Under the pieces are notes generated by a model. The model was not told the origin of the DNA, did not search any database, and saw only the letters and a program-made list of their open reading frames with translations. From Archegozetes longisetosus (taxonomy: Eukaryota; Arthropoda; Arachnida; Sarcoptiformes; Trhypochthoniidae): DNA of 64,000 nt. The stretch spans positions 8,710,238 to 8,774,237 of the forward strand of contig JAEMBT020000008.1 of assembly GCA_018873245.2 (NCBI GenBank), in the 5' to 3' direction. The position numbers and the translations under genes were made by a program. Positions within the stretch are counted from its first letter, which is position 1, and each line of letters opens with the position of its first letter. Below, in pieces: positions 11,201 to 20,652 of this stretch.

Positions 11201-12163
11201 TAATATCAGAACGTATTTTTTGACCCCTAAATATTTGGAATGAGTAATAAAAGCGACATTTTTCTTCATAAAAAATGTAAGGATTTCCCCTTTGATATTT
11301 TGTCCCGTCATGAAACAAGCCAGAGGTGGTCACCCTAATAATAATGTTGCTGTTGAGTGTGATTTCATCAAATTATTAAAAGATAGAGTAATTTGAATTT
11401 ATTCAAATATTTAACTAATTAATAGAGAGACTTTTGATTTATATTTTACTCTAAAATTTATTTATTATGATTTAATTGTTTAAACAGAATGAAACTCGTG
11501 GATTGTTAGGTAAATATTCTAATAATGTAAGTGATGATTTCACTCTACCGAACGGTCAAGTGATACCATTGCAAAGCACTTCTGAAGATATACACTTGAA
11601 ATTCGGAATGCATTGGCGTGTTAGTGAATTATCATCACTTTTCTTTCATGACTCCAAGCCATTCAGTTACTATGACGATCCGAGTTTTATACCTGACTTC
11701 GGAAGTCCTCCAAAACTACCTGATTGGGCAAAACACCTACAATCTGATATGGAAAGCATATGCTCTGATTCGATAGCTTGTCAGTACGATTATGTCATAA
11801 CTCTTGATAAAGACTACGCGAAAATTACTAAATATCAAGAGAATTATGCTCTATTCCTCTCAAATGAAGTGAAGAAAAAGTGTAGGTTTTATTTTGATTA
11901 TAAGAAATATTTCAAATCCTGACAGCAATAACTTTTTTCTAGCCGTTCGTTGTCCTGCATTATCAAGACCCTTAAACGGTCATAAGTCTGAGAACCGCTA
12001 CTGGCCGGGAACCATTGTACGGTTCAGTTGTGATGTTGGCTACAAACTAGTCGGTTATGAAACGGTTCGTTGTGGTGAAGACGGTATCTGGACTCACGAT
12101 TTGTCTGGCGATTGGGTCGCCGGGAATATAACTGATGCTGATTTCAAATGCAATAGAATATAG
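5218..12163 (+). CDS. mesh-like: Mesh-like NIDO/AMOP/vWD/Sushi extracellular protein, 11 exons
   Basis: Exons: 5218-5359, 5627-5745, 7197-7538, 7622-7747, 7802-8237, 8523-9165, 9232-9364, 9457-9718, 9787-10139, 11488-11881, 11943-12163; total 3171 bases, 1056 codons plus stop, with all phases matching. The in-frame ATG at 5263 gives a better signal peptide (MRFIFFISISTILSSQYSYA) than the one at 5218. Order of parts: signal peptide; NIDO-like region (residues ~100-275); an E-set-like segment (~300-390); AMOP (~510-690, with the C-Q-D-W-F and F-F-C-C-K-W motifs); vWD starting at VYGDPHIISFD (~694-890); and one Sushi domain with four Cys (~988-1050). This is the order in Drosophila Mesh, a smooth septate junction protein of gut epithelium. 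Unlike Mesh, the frame stops right after Sushi and I find no transmembrane helix or cytoplasmic tail before the poly(A) signal at 12389. It may be a secreted paralogue, or a last exon may lie unseen or be lost. Introns 2 and 9 carry transposon insertions. Confidence 0.88.
5829..6311. mobile_element. Foldback element in Mesh-like intron 2, 7-bp target duplication
   Basis: The arms are inverted repeats built from reiterated short units related to GACCAACAAATAAA. The left end reads AGGTTTACTTCTGATTGACC; the right end in reverse complement reads GGTGTACTCCCGATTGACC. The copies of TATTTAA at 5822-5828 and 6312-6318 look like a target-site duplication. The 61-codon frame at 6133-6318 is only the right arm read through and is not a gene. 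A non-autonomous DNA transposon with repeat-built arms is the best reading. Confidence 0.7.
6465..6660. other. GC-richer insert of unknown type in Mesh-like intron 2
   Basis: About 200 bases within an AT-rich intron are markedly richer in G and C. No reading frame is long, and I recognise no family. It may be a piece of a retroelement. Confidence 0.3.
6860..7073. mobile_element. 214-bp MITE in Mesh-like intron 2
   Basis: The ends form inverted repeats of about 25 bases: GCTATCCGTATATCTATGTT at the left, and the same series with one change in reverse complement at the right, both continuing into CGACT. No coding content and no clear target-site duplication. It sits 123 bases before exon 3 of the Mesh-like gene. 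Confidence 0.62.
10259..11337. mobile_element. 1.08-kb non-autonomous hAT-type element in Mesh-like intron 9
   Basis: The terminal inverted repeats read TAGGGTGACCACC at the left and the reverse complement at the right; internal to them are related copies of a TGACGGGACA motif. The flanking octamers GTAATAAT (10251-10258) and ATAATAAT (11338-11345) agree at 7 of 8 positions, fitting the 8-bp target duplication of hAT elements. Inside, a second inverted pair occurs: about 10461-10500 on plus and 10975-11025 on minus both read GGTTTAGANGAYGAAAC. The 88-codon minus-strand frame at 10771-11037 contains this motif but matches no transposase I know. Confidence 0.72.
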
Positions 12164-12388
12164 TTAGTGAACAACTTTTTCTGCTGATTGTTAGATTAGA
12201 ATTCAGCAGCAATATTTGGCGTATAAGAATATAAATATTTATATTTTATGAAATTTATCAATATTTTAAATTTTACAAGTATGGAAAATTAATGTTACTA
12301 TTGTTTAATATAACACAAGATTTGAAAATTATACTTAAATACTAATTTGTCTATAAAGAACAGAACAACAGTTATGGTAAACTATCAA

Positions 12389-12394
12389 AATAAA
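12389..12394 (+). terminator. Poly(A) signal AATAAA after the Mesh-like gene
   Basis: First canonical AATAAA after the stop codon at 12163, 226 bases downstream. It marks the likely end of the Mesh-like transcript and therefore supports the reading that no membrane-anchor exon follows. Confidence 0.4.
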
Positions 12395-12433
12395 AGCATA
12401 TATCAATATAATCACAAAAATTTTGCCAAATAA

Positions 12434-13132
12434 TCATTTAATAGTCATTTTAACTTTGTCATTACAGAAGATTATACAATAACTAATAATTACATACATC
12501 TTTAAATTGTCAATTGTGAAATTTTGACGTTTGTCTGTGAGAATTCCTTTAAATATTGAGAATGACCTCTCTAATTCACATGAAACAACTAGTGAACATT
12601 TCATATTTGACAACTCGTAAGCCGAGAGATTTATATCAAATCCATCCTTTGGCATGTCACCGCTGATAAACTTTAAAACCCATATTCTTCTCTTAAACAT
12701 CACCGAATTTGTTTACTATTGTTTTCTCAATATTGACATGATCTAAATTTTTGTCTTTAACTTTTATTATTTTATGACCATAAAGCATGTGGTGATCAAT
12801 ATGAGAAACAGACGTAAGAAAAGCTGCGAGCATTTAAAATTAGGTTTTGACCTCTTTCACTCACTCTTCACTTGGTTTTGGTTTAAGAGTCAAGTACGAG
12901 TGAAGAGCTTAGAATAGGGCTTTTTTAATACTCTTATGTTTAAATTTCATTTCTCAGATTTAGTACCTTTTTATACCATTTTTTATTAAATAAATCATAT
13001 CTTAAAGAAAAGTGTTGAATTCTTCATTCGGGTCGTGACAATATTACCATCAATTCTTTGCAATTTAGTTTCACAATCATTCCAAATTTTAACTGATTCA
13101 ATTGAGAGCATATTTTTCTTTTCCAGACTATA
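12434..13132 (-). pseudogene. hAT-family transposase C-terminal relic
   Basis: Read on the minus strand. The 89-codon frame at 12434-12703 contains the hAT dimerisation signature: S-C-E-L-E-R-S-F-S followed by a K-x-I-L-T-D-K-R segment and an N-L-K-M helix, as in hAT proteins that carry V-E-R-S-F-S. Upstream on the same strand (12995-13132, another frame) a short piece resembles the segment that precedes the dimerisation domain in such transposases (a leucine-rich IESVKIW-type helix ending in a KN motif). Between them there are stops and frame changes, and the catalytic DDE core and BED finger are not recognisable. It is a decayed copy. It may or may not belong to the same family as the hAT-type element in the neighbouring intron. 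Confidence 0.6.
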
Positions 13133-13640
13133 TTTATATCCAAGTCTTTGTGAGAAATTCTTTTATTCAATTTTTCTTCATTAATACCCAACTTGCCGCC
13201 ATCTTCTGAGTGTTAGCCGCTGTATCCGGATCAACAAATTGATAAGAATGGTTGACTTCAGATGATAGTAACCATTTTATCAAATTTCGGGGTATAGTGC
13301 ACATTAGGCCCGGTTTAGGATCATCTTGAAATTTGGTATGTGGATTGTATTAAGCTTCCTACTTATAATGCTGATGGTCCCAAATGTCAGAAATGTATAC
13401 TTATACAATTATAATAATTATTATAATTTTTGATTTTTCAAAATTTGCGGATTGTATTAAATATATCCAACTTATAGTCACTAAATTTTGTATTCAGGAA
13501 CTTTTAAGGGTGCTGAATACAATACTTTGACTCCATTTCCAAAGGTTGTATAGTTATCCAAATATAAATAATTAAAATTTTTTGGAAAATTTTAAAATTA
13601 AAGACAAATATTTTGCAAATTTCAATGTTTTTTAAATATA
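13133..13640. other. Non-coding flank of transposon relics with a short direct repeat
   Basis: No gene. Two related blocks containing GGATTGTATTAA followed by an ACTTATA motif occur about 110 bases apart (near 13341 and 13450), and an AT palindrome lies between them. This is probably more decayed repeat DNA. Confidence 0.4.
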
Positions 13641-13714
13641 TAGGTTAGGTTAGGTTAGGCTAGGCTAGGCTAGGCTAGACTAGGTTAGATTACGTTAGGT
13701 TATGTTAGGTTGGG
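13641..13714 (+). repeat. Degenerate TTAGG (telomere-type) tract
   Basis: About fifteen units of TTAGG and the variants CTAGG, TTAGA and TTACG in a row. TTAGG is the ancestral arthropod telomere unit. The tract lies just upstream of a Merlin transposase relic, and a second short GGTTAGGTTAGG occurs inside the other Merlin-derived element near 17882, so it may be carried by the transposon rather than be a true interstitial telomere. Confidence 0.75.
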
Positions 13715-13799
13715 ATGCTATATATCATAGCGTGTGACGTTTGCTTCAAAATCTTAGTTTTCCTTTTTTTTAAAATATAGAAGGTCCTTTTAATATTCG

Positions 13800-14740
13800 G
13801 CGTTCAATTCGAGAATGTGGTGTGGACGAGCCAGAACTTAGTTTGCAGTGGTGCCAGAGAGTCGGGCTTTTGACTGAGACTCGCTTATGCTCAAAGTGTC
13901 TTAGAAATATGACACTTTCATCCAAAAGATTTGACATCGCTGCAAGTATGCGCTTGCTATGTCATAAATGTTCCAAGGAGGTCTCTCTCACGAGCGGAAA
14001 AGTTTTTGAAGAGTCGCGTTTGCCCCTGGGGGAAAACCCTTCTCCTCATATACTGGTCTGTCAATCGCTTCTCTTATGACGATGCGATTCGAGAAACCAG
14101 GATGGGCAATGCTGATTTATTCAGACATTCTGTGGCCCACTGGTATGAGATCTGCAGAGAAGCCTGCGTTAGTTGGATGGAGACAAGAGTGATTGAGGGA
14201 AAGATGGGTGGTGAAGGCTCGTTGGTTGAAGTCGATGAGGCCATGATTAATCGTCGAAAATATAACCGTGGACGCCTCGTCTAAGGTACCTGGGTTCTAA
14301 GTATCATTAATGTCCACACAGGTAATCTAAGGATTGAGATTTGTCCTGGTAACTGTCGGGACGCTTAGACACATTGGCCGACATGTCGAAGCCGAAACCA
14401 CGGTTATCACGAAATACTGGAAGTCCTATGCTGGGTTAGACGCCCAAGGATTCCAGCATTTAACAGTAAATCATTCCTGCCATTTTGTCGAGCCTGACAC
14501 CTGGGCTAATACCCAGAGGATTGAATCCTCATGGCGGGCAATGAAGCATCGCATTTGCCGAGGTGGTGCGCCCAAAGAGGCCCTGGGTAACCATTTCTGC
14601 GAATATCTCTGGCGACGAGACGTTAAACATCGTGGCGCTGATCCATGTGCAGAGATGATTAAGTTGCTCAAGGAATTATAAGCACATCACTAAGGTGAGT
14701 GGTGCCTAAACGGCCTTATTCAAGGCCCAGAGTAGGCAAG
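13800..14740 (+). pseudogene. Merlin (IS1595-like DDE) transposase pseudogene
   Basis: Three frames in succession give the pieces of one Merlin transposase. 13822-~14025: an N-terminal zinc-ribbon-like part with C-S-K-C and C-H-K-C pairs, ending in F-E-E-S-R-L-P-L. ~14015-14284: a V-A-H-W-Y-E-I-C-R-E segment and the first catalytic Asp in VEVDEAMINRRKYNRGR. 14334-14681: the T-V-N-H-S, F-V-E-P and T-Q-R-I-E-S-S-W motifs, with the Glu of the triad, and a C-E-Y-L-W-R-R-D-V tail. At least two frameshifts (near 14020, in a G run, and near 14330) and stops at 14282 and about 14367 break it. The second catalytic Asp, usually in an S-D-x-W-x-x-Y context, is replaced (T-K-Y-W-K-S-Y). Merlin moves DNA by cut and paste; this copy is dead. 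Confidence 0.85.
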
Positions 14741-17162
14741 ATCATCCCGGTTAACAAAACTGATCGAGGTGGATAAAATCGTTCTATCGTTCAGGATACA
14801 ACATTCTTAAGCAAAATTGAAAAAGTTCCCTATAGTTCACCACGTCTTACACCGTAGATTTTCAGATACGATATCTCTGATAATAGCGAACCTCTCGGTT
14901 TGAAATTTTCGGATAACAAATCTCAATCAATAAAGTTCAGTATTATGTGAAATTTTCCATTTTCTCAAGAAGGAAAATGCATAAAATCGGGACTTCCGCC
15001 TAGCCCTAACATCTGAGTTTCTCGTAATAGCAGGTCACTTCCTGTCACTTATGAGAAATTTCCTAAGGCTGTAGTTAACAATAATAAAGAATTTTCAAAA
15101 CCGGTTGAGTATTTTATGAGTTATACGTAATCAACTTCGAAACACTTTTGTGAGACACACTGTATGTTATTTGCCAAAAGTTGCAAACCTGATCTTTTCC
15201 GCAGTTGCAAAAAATTTTATTAGATGCAAGAAATGAGTTTAGAGATTCTTTAAGTAACTTAAAGCAGAATCCAATTCCAATTGGCTTCATTTATGCTTAG
15301 CTGCCTAGTCAGCCAGAGCCGTGCAACTTATGACCAATGGGGTAGTGAAAATACGTCAGTACTCAATACGCTAGTCTCTTCTTCCGGGTAGAAGGAAGTG
15401 GTTCGGCGAAGTTTGGTGAAACACAAGAGAGCTCTCGCAGGCTAACAAGTGTTGAGTGAGTCTGGTCCGAAAGAAAACCATATAACTACCATAACAGACC
15501 CATGCCTATTACTCCTGTTAGTTAGAATAGCTATGTTGTACTGGAGGGCGGGACAATGTTCTTGAAAACAAATACTATTCAATTAGATTTATGGTATCTT
15601 CTGGGGAAATGCGATCTACAAATATGGCAACGTGCATTTGGAGACGAAATAATTAAGAAAGATTTAAGTATGCACTACAAAGTTGAGAGTAAAAGTCGAT
15701 ATTTTAAATCCTGCTCTTTTCTACTTTTATTAATCATATACTAAATGGAAATAAAATTTCTTGACGCTTATACTAACAAAATAGATAATCTATCAAACTA
15801 TAGTAATAAAAAACAGATAATATAAATTATCGAAACGTAAAGGGATTTATATCTCAATGCAATGAAACGAGAAAATATCACTCAAAATTCGCATTAAGTG
15901 CAAAGCTTAGAAACATTTTTTGTGTTAAGAAAAACTTTATTAAGTTATCAGTTTATTCAATATTAATCTAATTAAACATAATCTCATACAATTCATTAGT
16001 TAATATTCAAGATCTTATTCATCAATAATAATTTCTGAATCTTCATAATTACATTCAAATTGTGACAAATAATTGACATAAAATTTAAACTTATGTCATG
16101 TAATGCTATTGCAGTTTATGTTGTGTTACGCATTGCAGTTAACACGTGTTAATGCACTAGAGTTAAATTTAAGTTTTAATTCCCATTAGTTAGCATTGAA
16201 ATCAATAAATTTAAATAATTACCGCTAAATTTTCCATTGAAACATATACTGAATTTTTTCTACATATTAATTATGAGTTTAACTTGTTTGAAGTGAATCC
16301 CAAAAAAGAAGTTAACTCGAGATAAGTTCCTTTACGTTCCGTCAATTCATATATGGTCTTACAGCACTTTATATCGCTTTCAATTTTTGGGTTTGTCAGT
16401 TCTTTCTTTCTAAAATGAACTACAGTTTCTACTACTTTCTAAGTTCTTTCTTGTATCATTATTAAACATGGTTTCTCTTTAAAAATTTATGTTTTATTAA
16501 ATAAACCATACATATATATAATTTATATTAATACGAAAGAAAACTTTAGAATACGAGAGTTACTAAACCATTAGATTTAAAGGCTCATGAGAGAATGTTC
16601 AAAAGTGGACCAACGTTTCTTCTTCAGTTGCAGAAGTTGACGCCATTCAAAGCTATATTGCATTTATTTATAATTCTCCTCACCTGCATTAAGATACGAA
16701 GCTTAGACTTTAAAACTTAGTATAAGAAAATTTCAAGATATGATGCATTATGATCCCTCAAGAACTCAACTGTTATAAATTGAATGTGGTTGACAATAAA
16801 AGGACAAAAAATCTTAAAAAGTCAAAATAATTAACTGAAAAAATTTTAATTTAAATTTAAATCGATTATGGGAATTATAATTATTAAGATTGTATAGCAT
16901 TTGATATGGATTATGAGGTATATTCAGGTTAACGAAAGTTCGTATATTAGCAACACTGCTGTTAAAGTTATAAAGTTTGAAACAGAGTTTGTCATAATGT
17001 CTGAATATGGATTAATATATTGATTTGGACTATATTTCTTAATTTCATCTCTAATTTCTAACGAAGTGTTAGAGATTAGATCCAATTGAGTATTAATTTC
17101 CATACTTTTGTCTGATCCTTGATTTATGCTTTTATTACCAGTAATTTTATTAATGTCTCGGC
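14741..17162. other. Intergenic repeat debris, no gene
   Basis: No open frame with family similarity. At 15138-15166 there is a sequence that, reversed, begins CATACAGTGTGTCTCACAAA, typical of Tc1-like terminal repeats, but no partner end was found. Bases 15290-15555 are GC-richer with no recognisable content, and the 62-codon frame at 15556-15744 has no features. The rest is AT-rich. Confidence 0.45.
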
Positions 17163-18102
17163 TATTCTTTAGAATTGCACCGGTCTCAGATGTTGATGAA
17201 ACTTTTTTTACAGACTATATGGACCATGAGGAGCATTTTATTTGCTGGAACCGAAAGTCTGAAATGAGCGTGTCTTGAGATAATACGGAAAACGTGTAAC
17301 ATAGGGATTTGACCAAAATTTTGGAAATTTGAAAAAACATTAATTTATTCTTGTGTAGCTTAGCTCGCTGTGTCGAAAAATAAAAGGAATAATTTTGCTA
17401 TCTTTTATAGTTTTCGAGATATTAGAGCATTTGGCATGACGATTGAGTATCAGTCAATAAGTCAGAACCATTTCACAATTATCAACTATCTGTGAGTGGG
17501 TAATCACATCTGTGAATATCTCTGGCAGCGTGACGTGAAGCGTCGAGGCGCAGATTTATTCACAGAAATGTTGGGGCTATTCAAAGTTTCTGAACCATCT
17601 CAACAAGGCATTGTGGATCGGGGTAGGCAAGGCACCCCCGTTATCAAAACTCGCCAAGGTGGATAAAACCCAACCCCTCCGCCAAGTGGTATCCACCGGG
17701 TAATGCTAACAGGGCAATGGTGTTTAGGTTTGCAATATTACATATTTAATTCAAGGTTAATCGGTTCAGCTTTTATAGCCACAAACCCAAGTCTCAAGTC
17801 CAACCGAATATTCGGTACTACTTTGGAAAACCTACGCCAGCTTTTCGGACTCGGCTATGGCCACCCAAATTTTAAAATTTGGTTAGGTTAGGTTTCAAGC
17901 ACTTGCCATAGGATTTTATAGGTTTTTCAAACTTTTTTTTATAATGGGTTCCTATGGAAATTTTTTTTCTGAGAGAGATATGTCTCGAACCAAAAATCTC
18001 AGACATGAAATTTGGTTTGATGAAATATCAGATTATAAACATCAAAAACAAAGTAGTGGCGCCATCTTCTGGAACCGGTGCAATCCTAAAGAAACCCCAA
18101 TG
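17163..18102. mobile_element. Merlin-derived element with terminal inverted repeats and a transposase fragment
   Basis: The ends are inverted repeats: left TTCTTTAGAATTGCACCGGT (about 17167), right in reverse complement TTCTTTAGGATTGCACCGGT (about 18098), each continuing into a CAGA-containing stretch. Between them, bases 17490-17690 translate to the C-terminal piece of a Merlin transposase (G-N-H-I-C-E-Y-L-W-Q-R-D-V-K) and continue into non-coding DNA that also matches the sequence after the copy at 14690-14770. A GGTTAGGTTAGG tract lies near 17882. This is a decayed, internally deleted relative of the Merlin at 13.8 kb. Confidence 0.68.
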
Positions 18103-18599
18103 TCTCTTTTCAGAACATAAATGAGGCTTAGAATCGAATTAAATTTTGCAAAGTATCTTTTGAGTGTATCTCTCTTTTTACGATCTGTTAAATACTGTCT
18201 TTGATTATGAGCCATAACTTCTGCTAAAATAGACTAAATAAAACTTTAAAATTAAATAGAGAAATAGAGAAAAAATATCAAACTGAGAAGTAATTAATGT
18301 AATAAAAAAAATACGAAGATCAAATCGGTGAATAAATGAATTTCATAGTCGAATTGACTCATTTCAAAGTAAGTAATACTTTGGATTCAGTTACTTTTGT
18401 TTTACTACTGTTAGAAGCATTCGGCTTCTGATCGTTCGATTCAATAGTATGCAACTCAGTTAATTGAATGTCAGGTTTAGGGATACTCTGATTATTTTTA
18501 GCAAAACATTTAGATTAAGTAATTGCAAAATAAACAGTGCATAATAGAAATATTATAAGATGTGTAAGATTTTCATACTTATGATAATCAAAATTATTT
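18103..18599. other. Intergenic, nothing recognised
   Basis: AT-rich with no supported gene, RNA or repeat. Confidence 0.4.
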
Positions 18600-19004
18600 T
18601 CAATCTTTGCTAGAATTTTCAGTATTCAATGAGTTAGTACTATAATTTAATTTAGCAAAGTATTCAGAAAATACATTCCGTCGCATGCCAGGCTCAGTAC
18701 TATAATTGATAGCATAAGACCAACCGGGAATTGAAAGTAGTTTTGTATGAGTATTCATTTGTTGCAAATACCAAATCACCAATTTTGAAGCTATGATTTG
18801 AGTGCAATAAAAAACTTTCTGGGGATACAGGATTCCCTGTTATATATAAGTGATGTTCAGTGAAGCACAGTATATATAGTTGGTTGGATTTTACTTTCCC
18901 GAGAAGCTGAGAAAGCCATAATATGCCGATATATTCATCACCAGTATGATTTGCAAAACAAAAAATTCTTAAGCCACGCCCACCAACATTTCTTAAATGT
19001 TTAT
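18600..19004 (-). CDS. Possible two-exon coding remnant of unknown family
   Basis: On the minus strand an open block of 110 bases (19004-18895) begins after an AG acceptor, ends at a GTAAAA donor, and joins in phase to a 237-base block (18836-18600) after an AACAG acceptor, ending in TGA. The joined product would be about 115 residues, rich in aromatic residues, with no domain that I recognise. Without splicing, the first frame also reads on for about 50 codons, so the model is not unique. There is no start codon and nothing clearly upstream before GPCR copy A. It could be the last exons of a gene, a pseudogene piece, or chance. Confidence 0.28.
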
Positions 19005-19153
19005 CTAGTTATTCTAATTAAGAATATGCAAACAGATTCTCAAAATTCCCTCTGAGAGCGGAGTTATGAATTTGAAGTTTTGATACTTTGCTCGTAAGAA
19101 CTACTTTGAATATTTTTTCACTGAAATGATTCACTAAATTTCACATAATTAAA

Positions 19154-19159
19154 TTTATT
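19154..19159 (-). terminator. Poly(A) signal AATAAA after GPCR copy A
   Basis: AATAAA on the minus strand, 89 bases past the stop codon at 19248. Confidence 0.35.
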
Positions 19160-19209
19160 AATTATTCAAACTTGCAAATAAAATGCTATCAGAATATTTT
19201 AGAATATTT

Positions 19210-20555
19210 TAAAAGTACTCGAACAAATTAATAATTTTATAAAATCTTTAACAGAGAGATAAAATTTTGCATCTCATTCTGTGAAAGGTTACAACAAATT
19301 CTCTATTAAAACACGTATAAATAATTGGATTTACTAACGAGTTGCAAAGGGCTAGCCAAATAAAGCATTTTTGCATTAAAGGCGGTCCCTCGAGATCGGG
19401 TTCATTAAGAATTAAAACAAATATTTTAACCACAGTATTAGAGATCACTTCAGGCGCAACACAAGTGACATAGACGATAGTTACTGCTGATAGCGATTTT
19501 GCAACGCGTAATTCCCTTTTCTCTTTCAATCTACATTTGTTCTCAATTTTTGTTTCCACCGGTGATTCAATGGTTGAGGAATTTGGTAATCCACTAGTAG
19601 TAGTGACAATTGAAGTATCTCGTAAGTCACTGCGACTATTGTGTGGAGCAGTCTTGTCTAAGTAAACGCCTTTTTTGATCCACTTCTAGAATTCCTTGTC
19701 TCTTAGATTTCTAAATAATTTAATTAAAATACTGAATAACAGCGCTTACAAATACTCACCCGGTATATAACTATATGGAGTGGTATCATTATAATTAAAG
19801 GCACTCCAAAGAATGACAAATACAAAAAGGGGAAGTACCATGCAACGCCACCAGAGTATCCACAAATTCCTCTTTCGATCCAGTCTTCAAATTTCCCAGG
19901 ATTTCTGAGTCCCAAAAGGGGTAAAGCGGTCAAAGTAAGGGCAATACCCCAGGCTAATGAGATAATAACAATGATATTTGTCTTGTTTCGTTTCTGCATA
20001 TATTTAATAGAAGTCACACAAAAATATCTGTCGATCGAAATACCGAAAATGTGTAGTATTGATGCCGAGTATATGGATACCATTATAAATACGATAGTAT
20101 TACATAGAAATCCTCCGAAAATCCACTTATCGTAATAGTATATGTCTTCGAAAATTCGAAATGGCATTATTATCAAGCCCACGGTTAAGTCAGTGACTGA
20201 CAAACTAAATATCAGATAGTTGCTCAAAATCTGTAGGCGTTTATTAATCAGAATTGCTATGATTACAAATAAATTTCCAGCTATGGTAAAAACCGCTATT
20301 AATGTAAGAAATAACGTTGCCACGAATTGTCCAAAACTGTTTTGGGAACAAGATGTAGATAAATTGGCGTTTGAAACTAATGTAGAGTTTAATATAGACA
20401 TTTTTGAATTATTAGTTTACAAAAAGTTATCGAACAGATTATATGTCTACCTAGAATGTGAGCAACAATGAGTATCTATGTAACTTATTTTTGAAAGGAT
20501 TTAACTCTTACTATTTGCGTGTATGCCTAACGGAAATCCCGAACATTACAGATAA
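19210..20555. repeat. Tandem duplication unit A (partner 23165-24490)
   Basis: The whole GPCR gene plus short flanks is present twice in the same orientation. Similarity starts around a TATAAAATCTTTAACA block downstream of each stop codon and ends around a CTAACGGAAATC / TTAACGGAAATC block upstream of each ATG. The coding parts are nearly identical; the flanks differ more. Confidence 0.85.
19248..20401 (-). pseudogene. Class A GPCR copy A, frameshifted before TM6
   Basis: Exon 1 is 20401-19760 (214 codons, TM1-TM5, intact) and exon 2 is 19710-19248; the intron is 49 bases. Exon 2 has 463 bases against 462 in copy B. An extra A in the run of six A at about 19671-19676 (minus strand) shifts the frame, and a TAG follows some ten codons later, so TM6 and TM7 are lost. 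After the shift point the original frame is open to the normal stop and keeps NPIIY. Visible class A marks include GN in TM1, Asp in TM2 (S-V-T-D-L), DRY (S-I-D-R-Y), the TM3-ECL2 Cys pair and NPxxY. A single-base run-length error in the assembly would restore the gene, so pseudogene status is provisional. It resembles biogenic-amine and muscarinic receptors but lacks key ligand residues (see copy B). Confidence 0.78.
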
Positions 20556-20652
20556 ACTTATACACTGATCAAAAGATTATTTCATTTGCTTTAGTCTCAA
20601 TATAAACATCGACTTTAGTCTTTCAAGCTTGAGAATGAAATCATTAGATCAG

